In this document: one piece after another, positions 52,536-61,101 of the stretch | Numbering within the stretch: the first letter of the stretch is position 1 | Layout of the letters: each line of letters starts with the position of its first letter | Source of the DNA: Pseudomonadota bacterium | GTDB taxonomy: Bacteria > Pseudomonadota > Alphaproteobacteria > Dongiales > Dongiaceae | Direction of reading: 5' to 3' | Assembly (NCBI GenBank): GCA_016183985.1 | Contig: JACPDN010000005.1 | Location: 124,001-188,000 of the forward strand | Length of the DNA stretch: 64,000 bases | Program-made: the position numbers and the translations under genes | The notes under the pieces: model-generated | What the model was told of the DNA's origin: nothing | What the model saw: the letters and a program-made list of their open reading frames with translations, nothing else | Database searches by the model: none

Positions 52536-53240
52536 CTAAACATCAATTTCACTAATCAACGCATGTAACTGACCGAGATGGTCAAGCTGACGAAAGCGCT
52601 GCGCATCCGTCGGTGCCTCGCTGTGCTCCAAGGCCCAGGTCAGCTCATGCGGGATGTGGATTGCCCAGCTGCCGGCAGCGATGGCCGGCACGATGTCCGA
52701 CTTGAGGGAATTGCCGATCATCATCGCCCGCTCCGCCCCGTCGCCGTGCCGGGCGAAAATGTTCCGATATGTGGTGGCCGACTTTTCCGAGACGATTTCT
52801 ACCGCCGTGAAGAAGTCGCCGAGACCCGATTGGGCGAGCTTGCGCTCCTGGTCGAAGAGATCGCCCTTGGTGATCAGCACCAGCCGGTAGGCGCCATGGA
52901 GCCGTTCGAGCGTGTCCCGTACATGTGGCAAGGTCTCGACGGGGTGGGTCAGCATCTCGCGCCCGGCGGAGAGGATCTCGGCAATCGCGGTCGTCGGCAC
53001 CTTGCCCCCGGTCAGGGTCAAAGCCGTCTCGATCATCGAGAGGGTGAAGCCTTTGATACCGTAGCCGTAGAATTGAAGATTGCGCCGCTCGACCTCCAAG
53101 AGGTGGCTGGAGATCGTCTCAGGAGGCGCATGGTCGGCGAGCAGGGCAGCGAAGCGATGTTCGGTGAGGCGGAAGAATTGCTCATTCTGCCAGAGCGTGT
53201 CGTCGGCATCGAAGCCAATGGTGGTGAGGTGGCGACCCAT
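52536..53240 (-). CDS. HAD family hydrolase
   Basis: The 234-residue protein starts with motif I F-D-A-D-D-T-L-W (nucleophile and acid/base aspartates), motif II L-I-T-K-G (Thr), motif III with a Lys, and motif IV G-N-S-L-K-S-D. The cap is helical. Such HAD phosphatases act on small phosphorylated metabolites such as nucleotides or sugars. The ATG at 53240 overlaps the TAA of the LysR gene (TAATG), giving coupling. The open frame extends 34 codons upstream, but without homology. Confidence 0.9.
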   Translation of the reverse strand: MGRHLTTIGFDADDTLWQNEQFFRLTEHRFAALLADHAPPETISSHLLEVERRNLQFYGYGIKGFTLSMIETALTLTGGKVPTTAIAEILSAGREMLTHPVETLPHVRDTLERLHGAYRLVLITKGDLFDQERKLAQSGLGDFFTAVEIVSEKSATTYRNIFARHGDGAERAMMIGNSLKSDIVPAIAAGSWAIHIPHELTWALEHSEAPTDAQRFRQLDHLGQLHALISEIDV

Positions 53241-54214
53241 TACTTGACCTGCTTCCTGCTCAACGCCGCCTCTTGTCCGATCCAGCGCAGGAAGGCGCGG
53301 ATGCGCGGTTCCTTGGCGCGGGCAGCGGCGTAGACCAGCCAATAGGTGAAGGGGTCGGGTATCGCAATCGGAAACGGCTGAATGAGACGAACCGCAGCGA
53401 GGTCATCCGCCACCAGAATGCGCGGCGCCAAGGCAAGGCCACGTCCAGCGAGTGCGGCATCGATGGCAAGATGTGATGAGCCGAAAAGCGGCCCCCGCAG
53501 CGTCTTGGGCGGGATAGCCGCAGGATCGAGCCCGGCGGCCGCCAGCCAAGCGACCCAGCCCCCGAATTCGTCCTGGCCGGTACCCTTCCCTGCCCGGCGC
53601 CGTGCTGCTGGCATGGCGGTACGCAACAACGGATGTTTCGTCACCTCCGCCACCTTGCCGATGGGTGCCAAGGTTGGGGCACAGACGGCAATGATGCTGC
53701 CTTGCGGCCACAGCCGGTCCTCGGCCGTGCCGGCGCCGTATTTGCCGGCGCCATAGCGCAAGGCAATGTCGACCGTGCCGGCAGTGACATCTGCCAGGGT
53801 ATCGCCGGATTGCAGGCGCAGTTCGATATCGGAATGGGCTGCCTGAAAGCCGTGGAGACGCGGGACCAGCCATTTGGCGGCGATCGACGGCGCGCTGCTG
53901 ATCGTCAATGTCGCGGCACCCGCGACCACGCCGGCGCTCTCGAGTGCGCGCAAGCCGCGCTCAAGCCGACCGAAACTATCTGCCGTCACCCGGGCAAGAC
54001 GCCTGCCCGCAGAGGTCAGGCGCAGAGCGCGATTGAGCCGGTCGAAGAGCGTGACGCCAAGGCGCGCCTCCAGTGCCTTCACCTGGTGGCTGATGGCTGC
54101 GGGCGTCACGGCCAATTCGCCGGCAGCGTCCTTGAAGCTGCCGAGGCGCGCTGCGGCATCGAAAGCACGCAAGGCGGAAAGCGGCAGGCCGGTTAGGCGT
54201 GATCGGTTTGGCAT
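53240..54214 (-). CDS. LysR family transcriptional regulator (GcvA-like)
   Basis: The 324-residue protein has the LysR helix-turn-helix (P-L-S-A-L-R-A-F-D-A-A-A-R-L-G-S-F through L-T-S-A-G-R-R-L, residues ~10-70) and a periplasmic-binding-like effector domain. The start L-P-L-S-A-L-R-A-F and S-A-P-S-I-A-A-K-W-L-V-P-R-L are typical of the GcvA/AmpR branch. The target is unknown, though the flavoprotein gene diverges 129 bases upstream and is a candidate. Confidence 0.9.
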   Translation of the reverse strand: MPNRSRLTGLPLSALRAFDAAARLGSFKDAAGELAVTPAAISHQVKALEARLGVTLFDRLNRALRLTSAGRRLARVTADSFGRLERGLRALESAGVVAGAATLTISSAPSIAAKWLVPRLHGFQAAHSDIELRLQSGDTLADVTAGTVDIALRYGAGKYGAGTAEDRLWPQGSIIAVCAPTLAPIGKVAEVTKHPLLRTAMPAARRRAGKGTGQDEFGGWVAWLAAAGLDPAAIPPKTLRGPLFGSSHLAIDAALAGRGLALAPRILVADDLAAVRLIQPFPIAIPDPFTYWLVYAAARAKEPRIRAFLRWIGQEAALSRKQVK

Positions 54215-54343
54215 CGATATCGGCGCGCTCAGATTTCAGATGAGCAAAACTAACCCGAAACGCAAGGATTGTCGTTTGTCATTTGTGGCGCCGGGGGCGA
54301 GGCTCAAGGCATAGGCAGCCTACACTAAGCGGAGTTCACGACC

Positions 54344-54901
54344 ATGACCGAGCCACGCCATTTTCTGTTTCTGTCCTCCAGCAGCCGTAGTAACGGCAAT
54401 ACCGAAGCGCTGGCGCAGGCCGCGGCCAAGCATTTGCCAACCGGCGCCAAGCAGACTTGGTTGCGCCATGCGGATCTGCCCCTGCCCGCCTTTGCGGACA
54501 TCCGGCATAGCGGTGACGGCATCTATCCGGTGCCGGAGGGAAATGCCCGCCGGCTGCTTGAGGCGACACTGGCAGCGAGCGACATCGTCTTTGTGGCGCC
54601 GGTCTATTGGTATGGTCTGCCTGCCGATGCCAAGCTCTATCTCGACCATTGGAGCGGCTGGATGCGCGTGCCGGGTTATGATTTCCGCAGCCGCATGGGT
54701 GGCAAGACGATGTGGGCGGTCACCATGCTGAGCGATCTGGATACCGCCCAGGCAGAACCCTTGCTGGGTTGTCTGCAATGGACGGCAAAATACCTGAAGA
54801 TGAATTGGGGCGGATCGCTGCTCGGCTACGGCAACAAACCGGGTGACGTGCAGGTGGATAACGGTGCGCTGGAACGGGCGAAGCTGTTGTTCGCGGCCTA
54901 G
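54344..54901 (+). CDS. Flavodoxin-like NAD(P)H-dependent oxidoreductase
   Basis: The 185-residue protein has an FMN-binding loop S-S-S-R-S-N-G-N-T (residues ~12-20) and the second phosphate-edge segment A-P-V-Y-W-Y-G-L-P-A-D-A-K, as in NADPH-dependent FMN reductases and WrbA/KefF-type quinone reductases. It is expected to reduce FMN, quinones or similar acceptors in the cytosol. It diverges from a LysR gene that may regulate it. A GC-rich dispersed repeat follows the stop codon. Confidence 0.85.
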   Translation: MTEPRHFLFLSSSSRSNGNTEALAQAAAKHLPTGAKQTWLRHADLPLPAFADIRHSGDGIYPVPEGNARRLLEATLAASDIVFVAPVYWYGLPADAKLYLDHWSGWMRVPGYDFRSRMGGKTMWAVTMLSDLDTAQAEPLLGCLQWTAKYLKMNWGGSLLGYGNKPGDVQVDNGALERAKLLFAA

Positions 54902-54905
54902 AAGT

Positions 54906-54948
54906 CCCCTCACCCCAACCCCTCTCTCCGCTATCGCGGGGCGAGGGG
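54906..54948. repeat. Common GC-rich palindromic repeat (terminator-like)
   Basis: CCCCTCACCCCAACCCCTCT followed by an inner stem and GAGGGG, with CCCCTC/GAGGGG as outer arms. This pattern recurs in many proteobacterial genomes between convergent genes, and here it also separates convergent genes. Confidence 0.6.
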
Positions 54949-54950
54949 CT

Positions 54951-55439
54951 TTAGATCTGCTGGGCCAGAAATTTGCTCAGCGCCTCGACGGCCAAGGCGT
55001 GGTCGTCAGCCTGAGCGAGACCAGAGATGGTGAGCGTTCCCACCGGACCGGTGCCGGCGATGATGATCGGGAAGCTGCCACCTTGCGGGGCATAGCGCAT
55101 GGGGTCGAGATAATAGCGTTCGGTGAAGACCACGCCTTTGGCCGCGCAGGAACGCCCCATGTAATAGCTGGAATGGCCGAAGCGCCTGACGGTTTCGACC
55201 TTGCGCTGAATCCAGGCGTCATTGTCGGCCGAGGAACCAGGCATGGCGACATGGAAAAGCTGCTGTGCCCCACGTGTGATGTCGATGACGATAGCGAGCG
55301 CGCGGTCCCGTGCCATATCGACCAACAGCAGGCCCAAGGCAATGGCCGTCTCGTTATCGAATTGCTTGAAGGCCAGGCTTTTTTCCTGATCGAGCAGGCC
55401 GGCGAGGAATTCGGGGCTGGTGTCGGGTTCGATCGTCAT
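54951..55439 (-). CDS. UPF0303 family protein (heme-degrading-domain type)
   Basis: The 162-residue protein matches UPF0303: A-I-A-L-G-L-L-L-V, Q-Q-L-F-H-V-A-M-P-G-S-S-A-D-N-D-A-W-I-Q-R-K, Y-L-D-P-M-R-Y-A-P-Q-G-G-S-F-P and I-S-G-L-A-Q-A-D-D-H. The fold is related to GlcG/HbpS-like domains, some of which bind heme. No function is established for bacterial UPF0303 proteins. A palindromic repeat lies between it and the dehydrogenase gene. Confidence 0.88.
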   Translation of the reverse strand: MTIEPDTSPEFLAGLLDQEKSLAFKQFDNETAIALGLLLVDMARDRALAIVIDITRGAQQLFHVAMPGSSADNDAWIQRKVETVRRFGHSSYYMGRSCAAKGVVFTERYYLDPMRYAPQGGSFPIIIAGTGPVGTLTISGLAQADDHALAVEALSKFLAQQI

Positions 55440-55459
55440 GGGCTGGCTCCTTCTTATTT

Positions 55460-55538
55460 CGTCATGCCCGGACTTGTTCCCGGCATCCAGTCCCTCAACT
55501 GCAACAGTGGATCACCGGGACTTCGCCCGGGGATGACG
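55460..55538. repeat. Dispersed palindromic repeat, family A, copy 1
   Basis: The element reads CGTCATGCCCGG...CCGGCATCCAGT...GTGGATCACCGGG...CCCGGGGATGACG. A second copy is at 60995-61075 with the same ends and the same internal CAGTGGATCACCGGG and CTTCGCCCGGGGATGACG. Confidence 0.85.
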
Positions 55539-55548
55539 ATGGAGAAGA

Positions 55549-56415
55549 TCAAGGCTCACTCAACGGCTGCATAAGCGATGAGGTATCCCAGCGGCCACCG
55601 CCGCGTTTCTGAACGCGGGCGTAGAACTGGTCGACCAGTGCCGTCACGGGAAGCTGGGCGCCGTTGCGCTTGGCCTCGGCGAGGCAGATGCCGAGATCCT
55701 TGCGCATCCAGTCGACAGCGAATCCGAACTCGAATTTGCCTTCTAGCATGGTGCGGCCGCGATTTTCCATCTGCCAGGATTGGGCGGCACCCTTGGAGAT
55801 GACGTCGAGCACCTTGTTGCCGTCGAGACCAGCCTTCTGGGCGAAATGCATGCCCTCAGCCAAGGCCTGGACGAGACCGGCGATGCAGATCTGGTTGACC
55901 ATCTTGGCAAGCTGGCCAGCCCCAGCCGGCCCCATCAGCTCGCAAGCACGGGCGTATGAATCGATGACGGGACGGGCCCGGTCGAAATCCTTTTGCGCAC
56001 CGCCCACCATGACGGTGAGCTTGCCGTTCTCGGCACCCGCCTGGCCACCGGAGACCGGCGCATCGAGGAAGCCAAAGCCGGCTTTGGCAGCCGCAGCATC
56101 AATCTCGCGCGCCACTTCCGCCGAGGCCGTGGTGTGGTCAACGAAGAGCGCACCCTTGTTCATGCCGGCGAAGGCACCATCCGGACCGAATACCACCGAC
56201 CGCAGATCGTCATCATTACCGACGCAGGCAAAGACGATCTCGGCACCCTTGGCGGCCTCGGCCGGCGTCGGTGCGGATATGCCGCCATGGGTCTCGACCC
56301 ATTTGGCAGCCTTCGCCGCGGAGCGGTTATAGACCGTGACCTCGTGGCCGTTGCGCTTCAGATGGCCGGCCATGGGAAAGCCCATGACGCCGAGGCCGAG
56401 GAAGGTGAGTTTCAT
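55549..56415 (-). CDS. NAD(P)-dependent beta-hydroxyacid dehydrogenase (3-hydroxyisobutyrate dehydrogenase family)
   Basis: The 288-residue protein begins with L-G-L-G-V-M-G-F-P-M-A cofactor motif, then F-L-D-A-P-V-S-G-G and the catalytic-lysine segment G-A-G-Q-L-A-K-M-V-N-Q. These are the markers of 3-hydroxyisobutyrate dehydrogenase, tartronate semialdehyde reductase and related imine reductases; which applies cannot be decided. Repeats flank it on both sides, so it is probably monocistronic. Confidence 0.92.
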   Translation of the reverse strand: MKLTFLGLGVMGFPMAGHLKRNGHEVTVYNRSAAKAAKWVETHGGISAPTPAEAAKGAEIVFACVGNDDDLRSVVFGPDGAFAGMNKGALFVDHTTASAEVAREIDAAAAKAGFGFLDAPVSGGQAGAENGKLTVMVGGAQKDFDRARPVIDSYARACELMGPAGAGQLAKMVNQICIAGLVQALAEGMHFAQKAGLDGNKVLDVISKGAAQSWQMENRGRTMLEGKFEFGFAVDWMRKDLGICLAEAKRNGAQLPVTALVDQFYARVQKRGGGRWDTSSLMQPLSEP

Positions 56416-56439
56416 TGATGATGCTCCCTGAGTGTTACC

Positions 56440-56529
56440 CTGTCATCCTCCGCGCTGGCGGGGGCTCCACGAGTTGCTTTTGTCAGCTACCTTAAACTCG
56501 TGGATGGCCCGCCTGCGCGGGCCATGACA
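56440..56529. repeat. Dispersed palindromic repeat, family B, copy 2
   Basis: It shares CCACGAGTT, AACTCGTGGATGGCCCGCC and GCGGGCCATGACA with the copy at 43350-43442, while the left hairpin and loop have diverged. Located between two minus-strand genes. Confidence 0.8.
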
Positions 56530-56543
56530 AATGAAAATTCACC

Positions 56544-57368
56544 TTACCCTTCCCCAAACAGCGTCTCGTGGATGCTGCGCCAGGTGCTGCTGCTGGTGGC
56601 GGAAAGGATACCGGCGGCAGACAGCGCCAGACTGGGGCGATAGGTTTCGTCGCCCTTGATATAGGCGATATGGCCGCCGAGTTCGCGGATGATCATGGCG
56701 CCAGGAGCGTGGTCCCAGGGCATGATGCCGCTGAAGAAGGTGAAGTCGATCTCACCCTTGGCCATGCGGACGTAATCGATGCCGGCCGCTCGTGCGCTCT
56801 TGACCTGGTTCAAGCGGTCGCGGCGCTTATCGACCTGGGCCGCGATGCCGGGCGCACCACGCACGCCGTAAGCCAGGATGCCTTTTGGCGCATCGGTTGG
56901 CGTGAAGCGGTCGATCTTGCGGCCGTCGATGGTGACGCCGCCACCTTTCTCCGCGATCGTCATCTCGCCCGTGATCGGGTGATAGATCCAGCTTGCCAGA
57001 ATATCGTCGGCCTGGATAAGGGCCAGCATGGAGACGAAGCCCTCGCGGCCAGCGGCGAAATTGCCGGTGCCATCGATGGGATCGACCACCCAGACCGGTG
57101 CCTCGGCAGCCAGCGCATGCATGACGGCGGCATCCTTGGCCGTTGCCTCCTCACCCACCACCACGGAACCGGGCAGCAGGTCCAGCAGGCGGGGAGTCAA
57201 GGCGATCTCGGCGGATTCATCGGCGATGGTCACGAAGTCGCCGGGGGATTTCTGGCGCGTATCGCCGTCCTTCAGATTGCGAAAGCGCGGCAGGATTTCG
57301 ACCGCCGCCACCTCGCGGACGAGATCGGCAACCTTCACAAGGTCGATTCGCGGCGGCGTTGCACTCAC
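56544..57368 (-). CDS. Inositol monophosphatase family protein
   Basis: The 274-residue protein has the two metal-binding motifs of the family: W-V-V-D-P-I-D-G-T-G-N-F and P-W-D-H-A-P-G, plus G-E-E (V-V-G-E-E-A-T). Members hydrolyse inositol phosphates, histidinol phosphate, PAP or fructose-1,6-bisphosphate; the substrate is not assigned. A GTG at 57368 is chosen because it overlaps the upstream TGA (GTGA) and is preceded by GAGGG; the ATG at 57386 is the alternative. It is the last gene of the hfq-hflX run. Confidence 0.9.
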   Translation of the reverse strand: MSATPPRIDLVKVADLVREVAAVEILPRFRNLKDGDTRQKSPGDFVTIADESAEIALTPRLLDLLPGSVVVGEEATAKDAAVMHALAAEAPVWVVDPIDGTGNFAAGREGFVSMLALIQADDILASWIYHPITGEMTIAEKGGGVTIDGRKIDRFTPTDAPKGILAYGVRGAPGIAAQVDKRRDRLNQVKSARAAGIDYVRMAKGEIDFTFFSGIMPWDHAPGAMIIRELGGHIAYIKGDETYRPSLALSAAGILSATSSSTWRSIHETLFGEG

Positions 57369-57622
57369 TTGCGACCCTCGATCCATTCGCGGACGTCGTT
57401 CTCGCTGTGGAGATAGTCGGACCCAGATTTGACATCGAGCGAAGCCGTGAGGCGCAGCAGGTGCCACATTTCGGGGTCGACGGCTTCGGGATCCTCGCTC
57501 TCGATATTCTCCTGCACCTCAACCGCCCATTCGGCGGCAGCGAGACGGCTGCTGGTGCCGTCGAGCACGGCCTCGAGCACGTTCACGACCTCCGCGCGGG
57601 TGGGAACGGGAATCGTGCTCAT
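57365..57622 (-). CDS. Small acidic hypothetical protein
   Basis: The 85-residue protein is acidic and helical with no membrane segment or Cys. Recognisable features are R-L-A-A-A-E-W-A-V-E, D-P-E-M-W-H-L-L-R-L and D-Y-L-H-S-E-N-D-V-R-E-W. I do not recognise a family with confidence. Both junctions are overlapping: its ATG overlaps the hflX TGA (ATGA) and its TGA overlaps the IMPase-like GTG (GTGA), so it is certainly translated within this operon if hflX is. Confidence 0.75.
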   Translation of the reverse strand: MSTIPVPTRAEVVNVLEAVLDGTSSRLAAAEWAVEVQENIESEDPEAVDPEMWHLLRLTASLDVKSGSDYLHSENDVREWIEGRK

Positions 57623-58986
57623 TGTGGCTCTCCTTCGTATTTTGTGGCGCTCTGGAACTGGCGTTCGAAGCGCTGGATATCCTCCGGCGCGAGACGCACG
57701 GTCATTTCGGTATATTGCTCGGTATCGGCGCGGGCGACAACTTCGCCATGGGCATGGAGCCAGGCCATGGCGGCGCCGTCTTCGTGACGCAGGCGATACT
57801 GGGCGATCTGACGCTGCGCCGAGAGGCGCTGGTCGACGGCGGCGAGCAGATCGTTGAGGCCCGCACCGGTGATTGCGGAAATAGGCTTCAGCCGCGCATC
57901 GCGCGAAGCCTGGGCCGCCAAGGCGTCGCGCCGGGCATCATCCAGAAGATCGGTCTTGTTCAAGACCTCGAACATCGTGTCGGTCACTTCATGACTGATG
58001 CCGAGGCCGGCCAGAACCGCCTCGACATCGGCCTTCTGCCCGTCGGTCTCGGGATGCGCCACATCGCGGACATGGAGGATGATATCGGCTTCCAACACTT
58101 CTTCCAGCGTCGCCCGGAAGGCTGCGACCAACTCGGTCGGCAGATCCGAGATGAAACCCACCGTATCGGAGAGGATGATCTCGCGCCCAGAAGGCAGAGT
58201 GACGCGCCGCATGGTGGGATCGAGCGTCGCGAACAGCAGATCGGCCGCCATCACGGTGGCGCGGGTCAGGCGGTTGAACAATGTCGACTTGCCGGCATTG
58301 GTGTAGCCGACGAGGGCTACCACCGGATAAGGCACGCGCTTGCGGGCCTGGCGATGCAGCGCGCGGGTGCGCTTTACGTCCTCGAGATCCTTCTTGATGC
58401 GTACGATGCGCTCGTCGATCAGACGGCGATCCATTTCGATCTGGCTTTCGCCGGGACCGCCGATGAAGCCGAAGCCGCCGCGCTGACGCTCAAGGTGCGT
58501 CCAGGACCGCACCAGGCGCGATCGCTGATAAGAGAGCGCCGCGAGCTCGACCTGCATCTGGCCTTCACGCGTGCGGGCGCGCTCGCCGAAGATCTCGAGG
58601 ATAAGGCCGGTGCGGTCGATGACCTTCACCTTCCATTCAGTCTCAAGATTGCGCTGCTGCACGGGTGTCAGCGATGCGTCGAAGATGACGACCTCGACCT
58701 CTTCCGTCTGGATCAATTCGGCAATGCGCGCCACGTTGCCCAGCCCCAGCAAAGTGCCGGGCTTGGGATCGTTGACGCGCACGACCTCTCCCGCCACGAC
58801 GTTGAGATCGATGGCGCGAGCAAGGCCGCAGGCTTCCTCAAGGCGTGTTTCCGGCGAACGGCCGCCGCTATATTGCGCGCGGGGGCCGGTCTTGAAGGCC
58901 GGATGAATGACCAAGGCGCGATCGCCATGGCGGATGCCGTCGACGTCAGTATGCGCGCCGCCGGTCTGATCAATTGTTGCAGTCAA
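57619..58986 (-). CDS. hflX: GTPase HflX
   Basis: The protein has the HflX N-terminal domain (P-G-T-L-L-G-L-G-N-V, V-V-I-F-D-A-S-L-T-P-V-Q-Q-R-N-L-E), the glycine-rich G-G-F-G-F-I-G-G-P-G-E-S-Q-I-E and a GTPase domain with G-Y-T-N-A-G-K-S-T-L, D-T-V-G-F and N-K-T-D. HflX splits stalled ribosomes after stress. No ATG is available in a suitable place; the TTG at 58986, just after the hfq stop, gives 455 residues and is the most reasonable start. The open frame to 59109 overlaps hfq out of frame. Confidence 0.94.
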   Translation of the reverse strand: MTATIDQTGGAHTDVDGIRHGDRALVIHPAFKTGPRAQYSGGRSPETRLEEACGLARAIDLNVVAGEVVRVNDPKPGTLLGLGNVARIAELIQTEEVEVVIFDASLTPVQQRNLETEWKVKVIDRTGLILEIFGERARTREGQMQVELAALSYQRSRLVRSWTHLERQRGGFGFIGGPGESQIEMDRRLIDERIVRIKKDLEDVKRTRALHRQARKRVPYPVVALVGYTNAGKSTLFNRLTRATVMAADLLFATLDPTMRRVTLPSGREIILSDTVGFISDLPTELVAAFRATLEEVLEADIILHVRDVAHPETDGQKADVEAVLAGLGISHEVTDTMFEVLNKTDLLDDARRDALAAQASRDARLKPISAITGAGLNDLLAAVDQRLSAQRQIAQYRLRHEDGAAMAWLHAHGEVVARADTEQYTEMTVRLAPEDIQRFERQFQSATKYEGEPQ

Positions 58987-59014
58987 ATTCCAACTTTCGT
59001 GGCTTGCGCCCCGA

Positions 59015-59266
59015 TCAGGCCTCGTCGCCCTCTTTCTGGGGCTCGAAGAGCTGGATGGGGGTACCCGGCATGATGGTCGAGATCGCGTGCTTGTAGACCA
59101 ACTGGACATGAGAGTCGCGGCGCAGCAGCACGGAGAAATTGTCGAACCATGTGACGATGCCCTGCAGCTTCACGCCGTTGACCAGGAAGATCGTAACCGG
59201 GATCTTGTTCTTGCGGATATTGTTGAGGAAGACGTCCTGGACGCTTTGCGATTTTTCGTTTGCCAT
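59015..59266 (-). CDS. hfq: RNA chaperone Hfq
   Basis: The 83-residue protein has the Sm1 motif ([24 protein letters not shown]) and Sm2 motif (Y-K-H-A-I-S-T-I). Hfq forms hexamers and pairs small RNAs with mRNAs. AGGATAGGA precedes the ATG. hflX follows after 28 bases. The 181-base gap upstream (59267-59447) probably contains its own promoter in addition to read-through from the ntr genes. Confidence 0.98.
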   Translation of the reverse strand: MANEKSQSVQDVFLNNIRKNKIPVTIFLVNGVKLQGIVTWFDNFSVLLRRDSHVQLVYKHAISTIMPGTPIQLFEPQKEGDEA

Positions 59267-59447
59267 CGTCCTATCCTTTTCTCATTGGGCCCGTTTTGAG
59301 CCGTTTCGTTATTTTGTGCCTGCTCACGATCCGCCATTCCCGACCGGGACCATGACCCAGGAATTCACCCTGTGGCCCGATAGAGTGGTTAACACAGAAC
59401 TTGACAGAATGAAACTTCTGTCCCGCGTGAATCGGCCGGGATGGGGC

Positions 59448-60098
59448 CTAAAGGGCCGCGAGGGCTGCCTGAAGTCCTGAAAGGGCAGGAAAATAGTGCT
59501 GTGGCGGCGCTTCGCCGAACTCCCCGGCGTGAGGTGGTTGTGGGCGAACCAGGACCGGCACGCAACCGTTGTTATGCCCGCAAATGAGGTCGATATCGGT
59601 GTCGCCGATGAACCACACATGCTTGCCGGGCTGGAGCTCACCCGGGTCGAGCGCCTTCTGGACATGTTCGCGGGCGGGCTTGTCATGGGCGGCATCCCCT
59701 GCCCCGGCAAGCGCCGTGAAGTATTTGTTCCAGCCGAGATGGGCCGCTTCCTTGCGCAAATAGGGCCCGCGCTTATTGCTCACGACCCCCATGTAGAAGC
59801 CAGCACCCGACGCCCAGCGCAGGAGATCTTCGGCACCGGCGAGCGGCTGGAGTTCCAGAAGATGGAGGCGCTCGAAGGCTGCATAGAAGATCTTCTCGGC
59901 CTCCTTCCAGCGTTCGCCGAAGAGGCTGGGGAAGCTGTCGCGCAAACTGGCGCGGATGCGGTTCTCCGCCTCGGACCTCGACCAGCGCGGATGTCCCATC
60001 TCCTCAAGCGTCGTGTTCATGGCGGCGTGAATGACGCCCCAGGAATCGACCAGGGTGTTGTCCCAGTCGAAGAGCAGGACGGTCGGACGCCGGTTCAT
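59448..60098 (-). CDS. HAD family hydrolase (phosphoglycolate-phosphatase-like)
   Basis: The 216-residue protein has HAD motif I F-D-W-D-N-T-L-V, motif II V-V-S-N-K-R, a lysine in H-D-K-P-A and motif IV I-G-D-T-D-I-D. The cap is the helical type of the Gph/PGM group. The substrate is unknown. Its ATG overlaps the stop of the interrupted aminotransferase gene (ATGA), so its translation normally depends on the gene upstream. Confidence 0.9.
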   Translation of the reverse strand: MNRRPTVLLFDWDNTLVDSWGVIHAAMNTTLEEMGHPRWSRSEAENRIRASLRDSFPSLFGERWKEAEKIFYAAFERLHLLELQPLAGAEDLLRWASGAGFYMGVVSNKRGPYLRKEAAHLGWNKYFTALAGAGDAAHDKPAREHVQKALDPGELQPGKHVWFIGDTDIDLICGHNNGCVPVLVRPQPPHAGEFGEAPPQHYFPALSGLQAALAAL

Positions 60099-60958
60099 GA
60101 CGCGGCCTTCACCTGGCGGGCGACATTCTCGACATAGATCTGGCGCAACTGCTGGGTCACCGGTCCCGGCCTGCCGCTACCGACCTTCTGCCCGTCGATT
60201 GTGGTCACCGGCAGGATGAAGGCCGAGGACGATGTCAGGAAGGCTTCGTCGGCGGCAAGCGCTTCCTGCAGCGTGAAACTGCGCTCGACCAGCTTCACCC
60301 CTGTCTTGGCGGCAAGTTCCAGCAGCGACAGACGCGTAACGCCGCCCAGGATGTCGTGGCCTTTGGGATAGGTGATGACGGCGCCGTCCTTCACGATCCA
60401 GGCATTGGTCGAGGAACCTTCGGTCACAGTTCCATCGGGCCCTACCAGCCAAGCCTCGAAGGCCTTTGCTTCAGTCGCTGCCTGCTTGGCAAGGATGTTG
60501 GGGAGCAGTGAAATCGATTTGATATCGCGTCGCGTCCAGCGGATGTCCGGTTGGCTGGAAACGGCAACGCCGTCGCGCAGCATGGCTTCGCTCGGTGGAT
60601 TGGTGCGCTTGGTGGTCATCACCAGCGCACTTTTGGCGCTGGCCGGAAATTTGTGATCGCGCGGCGCGACGCCGCGGGTCACTTGGAAATAGACGAGGCC
60701 ACGCCGCAAACCGTTCTTCGCCATCAACTCGCGCAGAATGAGCTTCAGCGCCGACCGAGTGACAGGCCAGGCGATGCGCAATTCCTGCAGCGAGTAACCG
60801 AGGCGGTCGAGATGCGGCGCTTCATCGACCAGCACGCCGTCGATCACCGGCACCACTTCATAGACACCATCGGCAAATTGCTAGCCGCGGTCCTCGATAT
60901 GGACCATGGCTTGAGCATGCGGCACATAGCGGCCGTTGACATAGGCGAGACGGCCCAT
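60095..60958 (-). pseudogene. dat: D-amino-acid aminotransferase gene with in-frame TAG
   Basis: Translation from ATG 60958 gives M-G-R-L-A-Y-V-N-G-R-Y-V-P-H and I-E-D-R-G, then TAG at 60883-60881 (codon 26), and in the same frame Q-F-A-D-G-V-Y-E-V continues the conserved fold type IV aminotransferase sequence to 60095. The rest is intact: Y-F-Q-V-T-R-G, the lysine in D-I-K-S-I-S-L-L, V-T-E-G-S-S-T-N. Without the stop it would be a 287-residue enzyme transaminating D-amino acids. The stop occupies a position that is usually Tyr or another aromatic in this motif, so one base change explains it. It could be a real nonsense mutation, a sequencing error, or a gene read from internal GTG codons. 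Confidence 0.88.
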
Positions 60959-60994
60959 TTTTCAGCATTTCCTCATGATGATATTTCCCCAAAG

Positions 60995-61075
60995 CCGTCA
61001 TGCCCGGGCTTGATCCGGGCATCCAGTCTTGCCGACCAGGCAGTGGATCACCGGGTCTTCGCCCGGGGATGACGG
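60995..61075. repeat. Dispersed palindromic repeat, family A, copy 2
   Basis: Ends CCGTCATG/GATGACGG and internal GTGGATCACCGGG are shared with the copy at 55460-55538. It lies in the gap between ntrX and the interrupted aminotransferase gene, where it may act as a partial terminator. Confidence 0.85.
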
Positions 61076-61101
61076 TATCGTAATTTCAAGCCCGGCAAAC
61101 A

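Noticed and set aside
57622-59073. 483-residue plus-strand frame opposite hflX
   Set aside because: Shadow of hflX with no recognisable domain.
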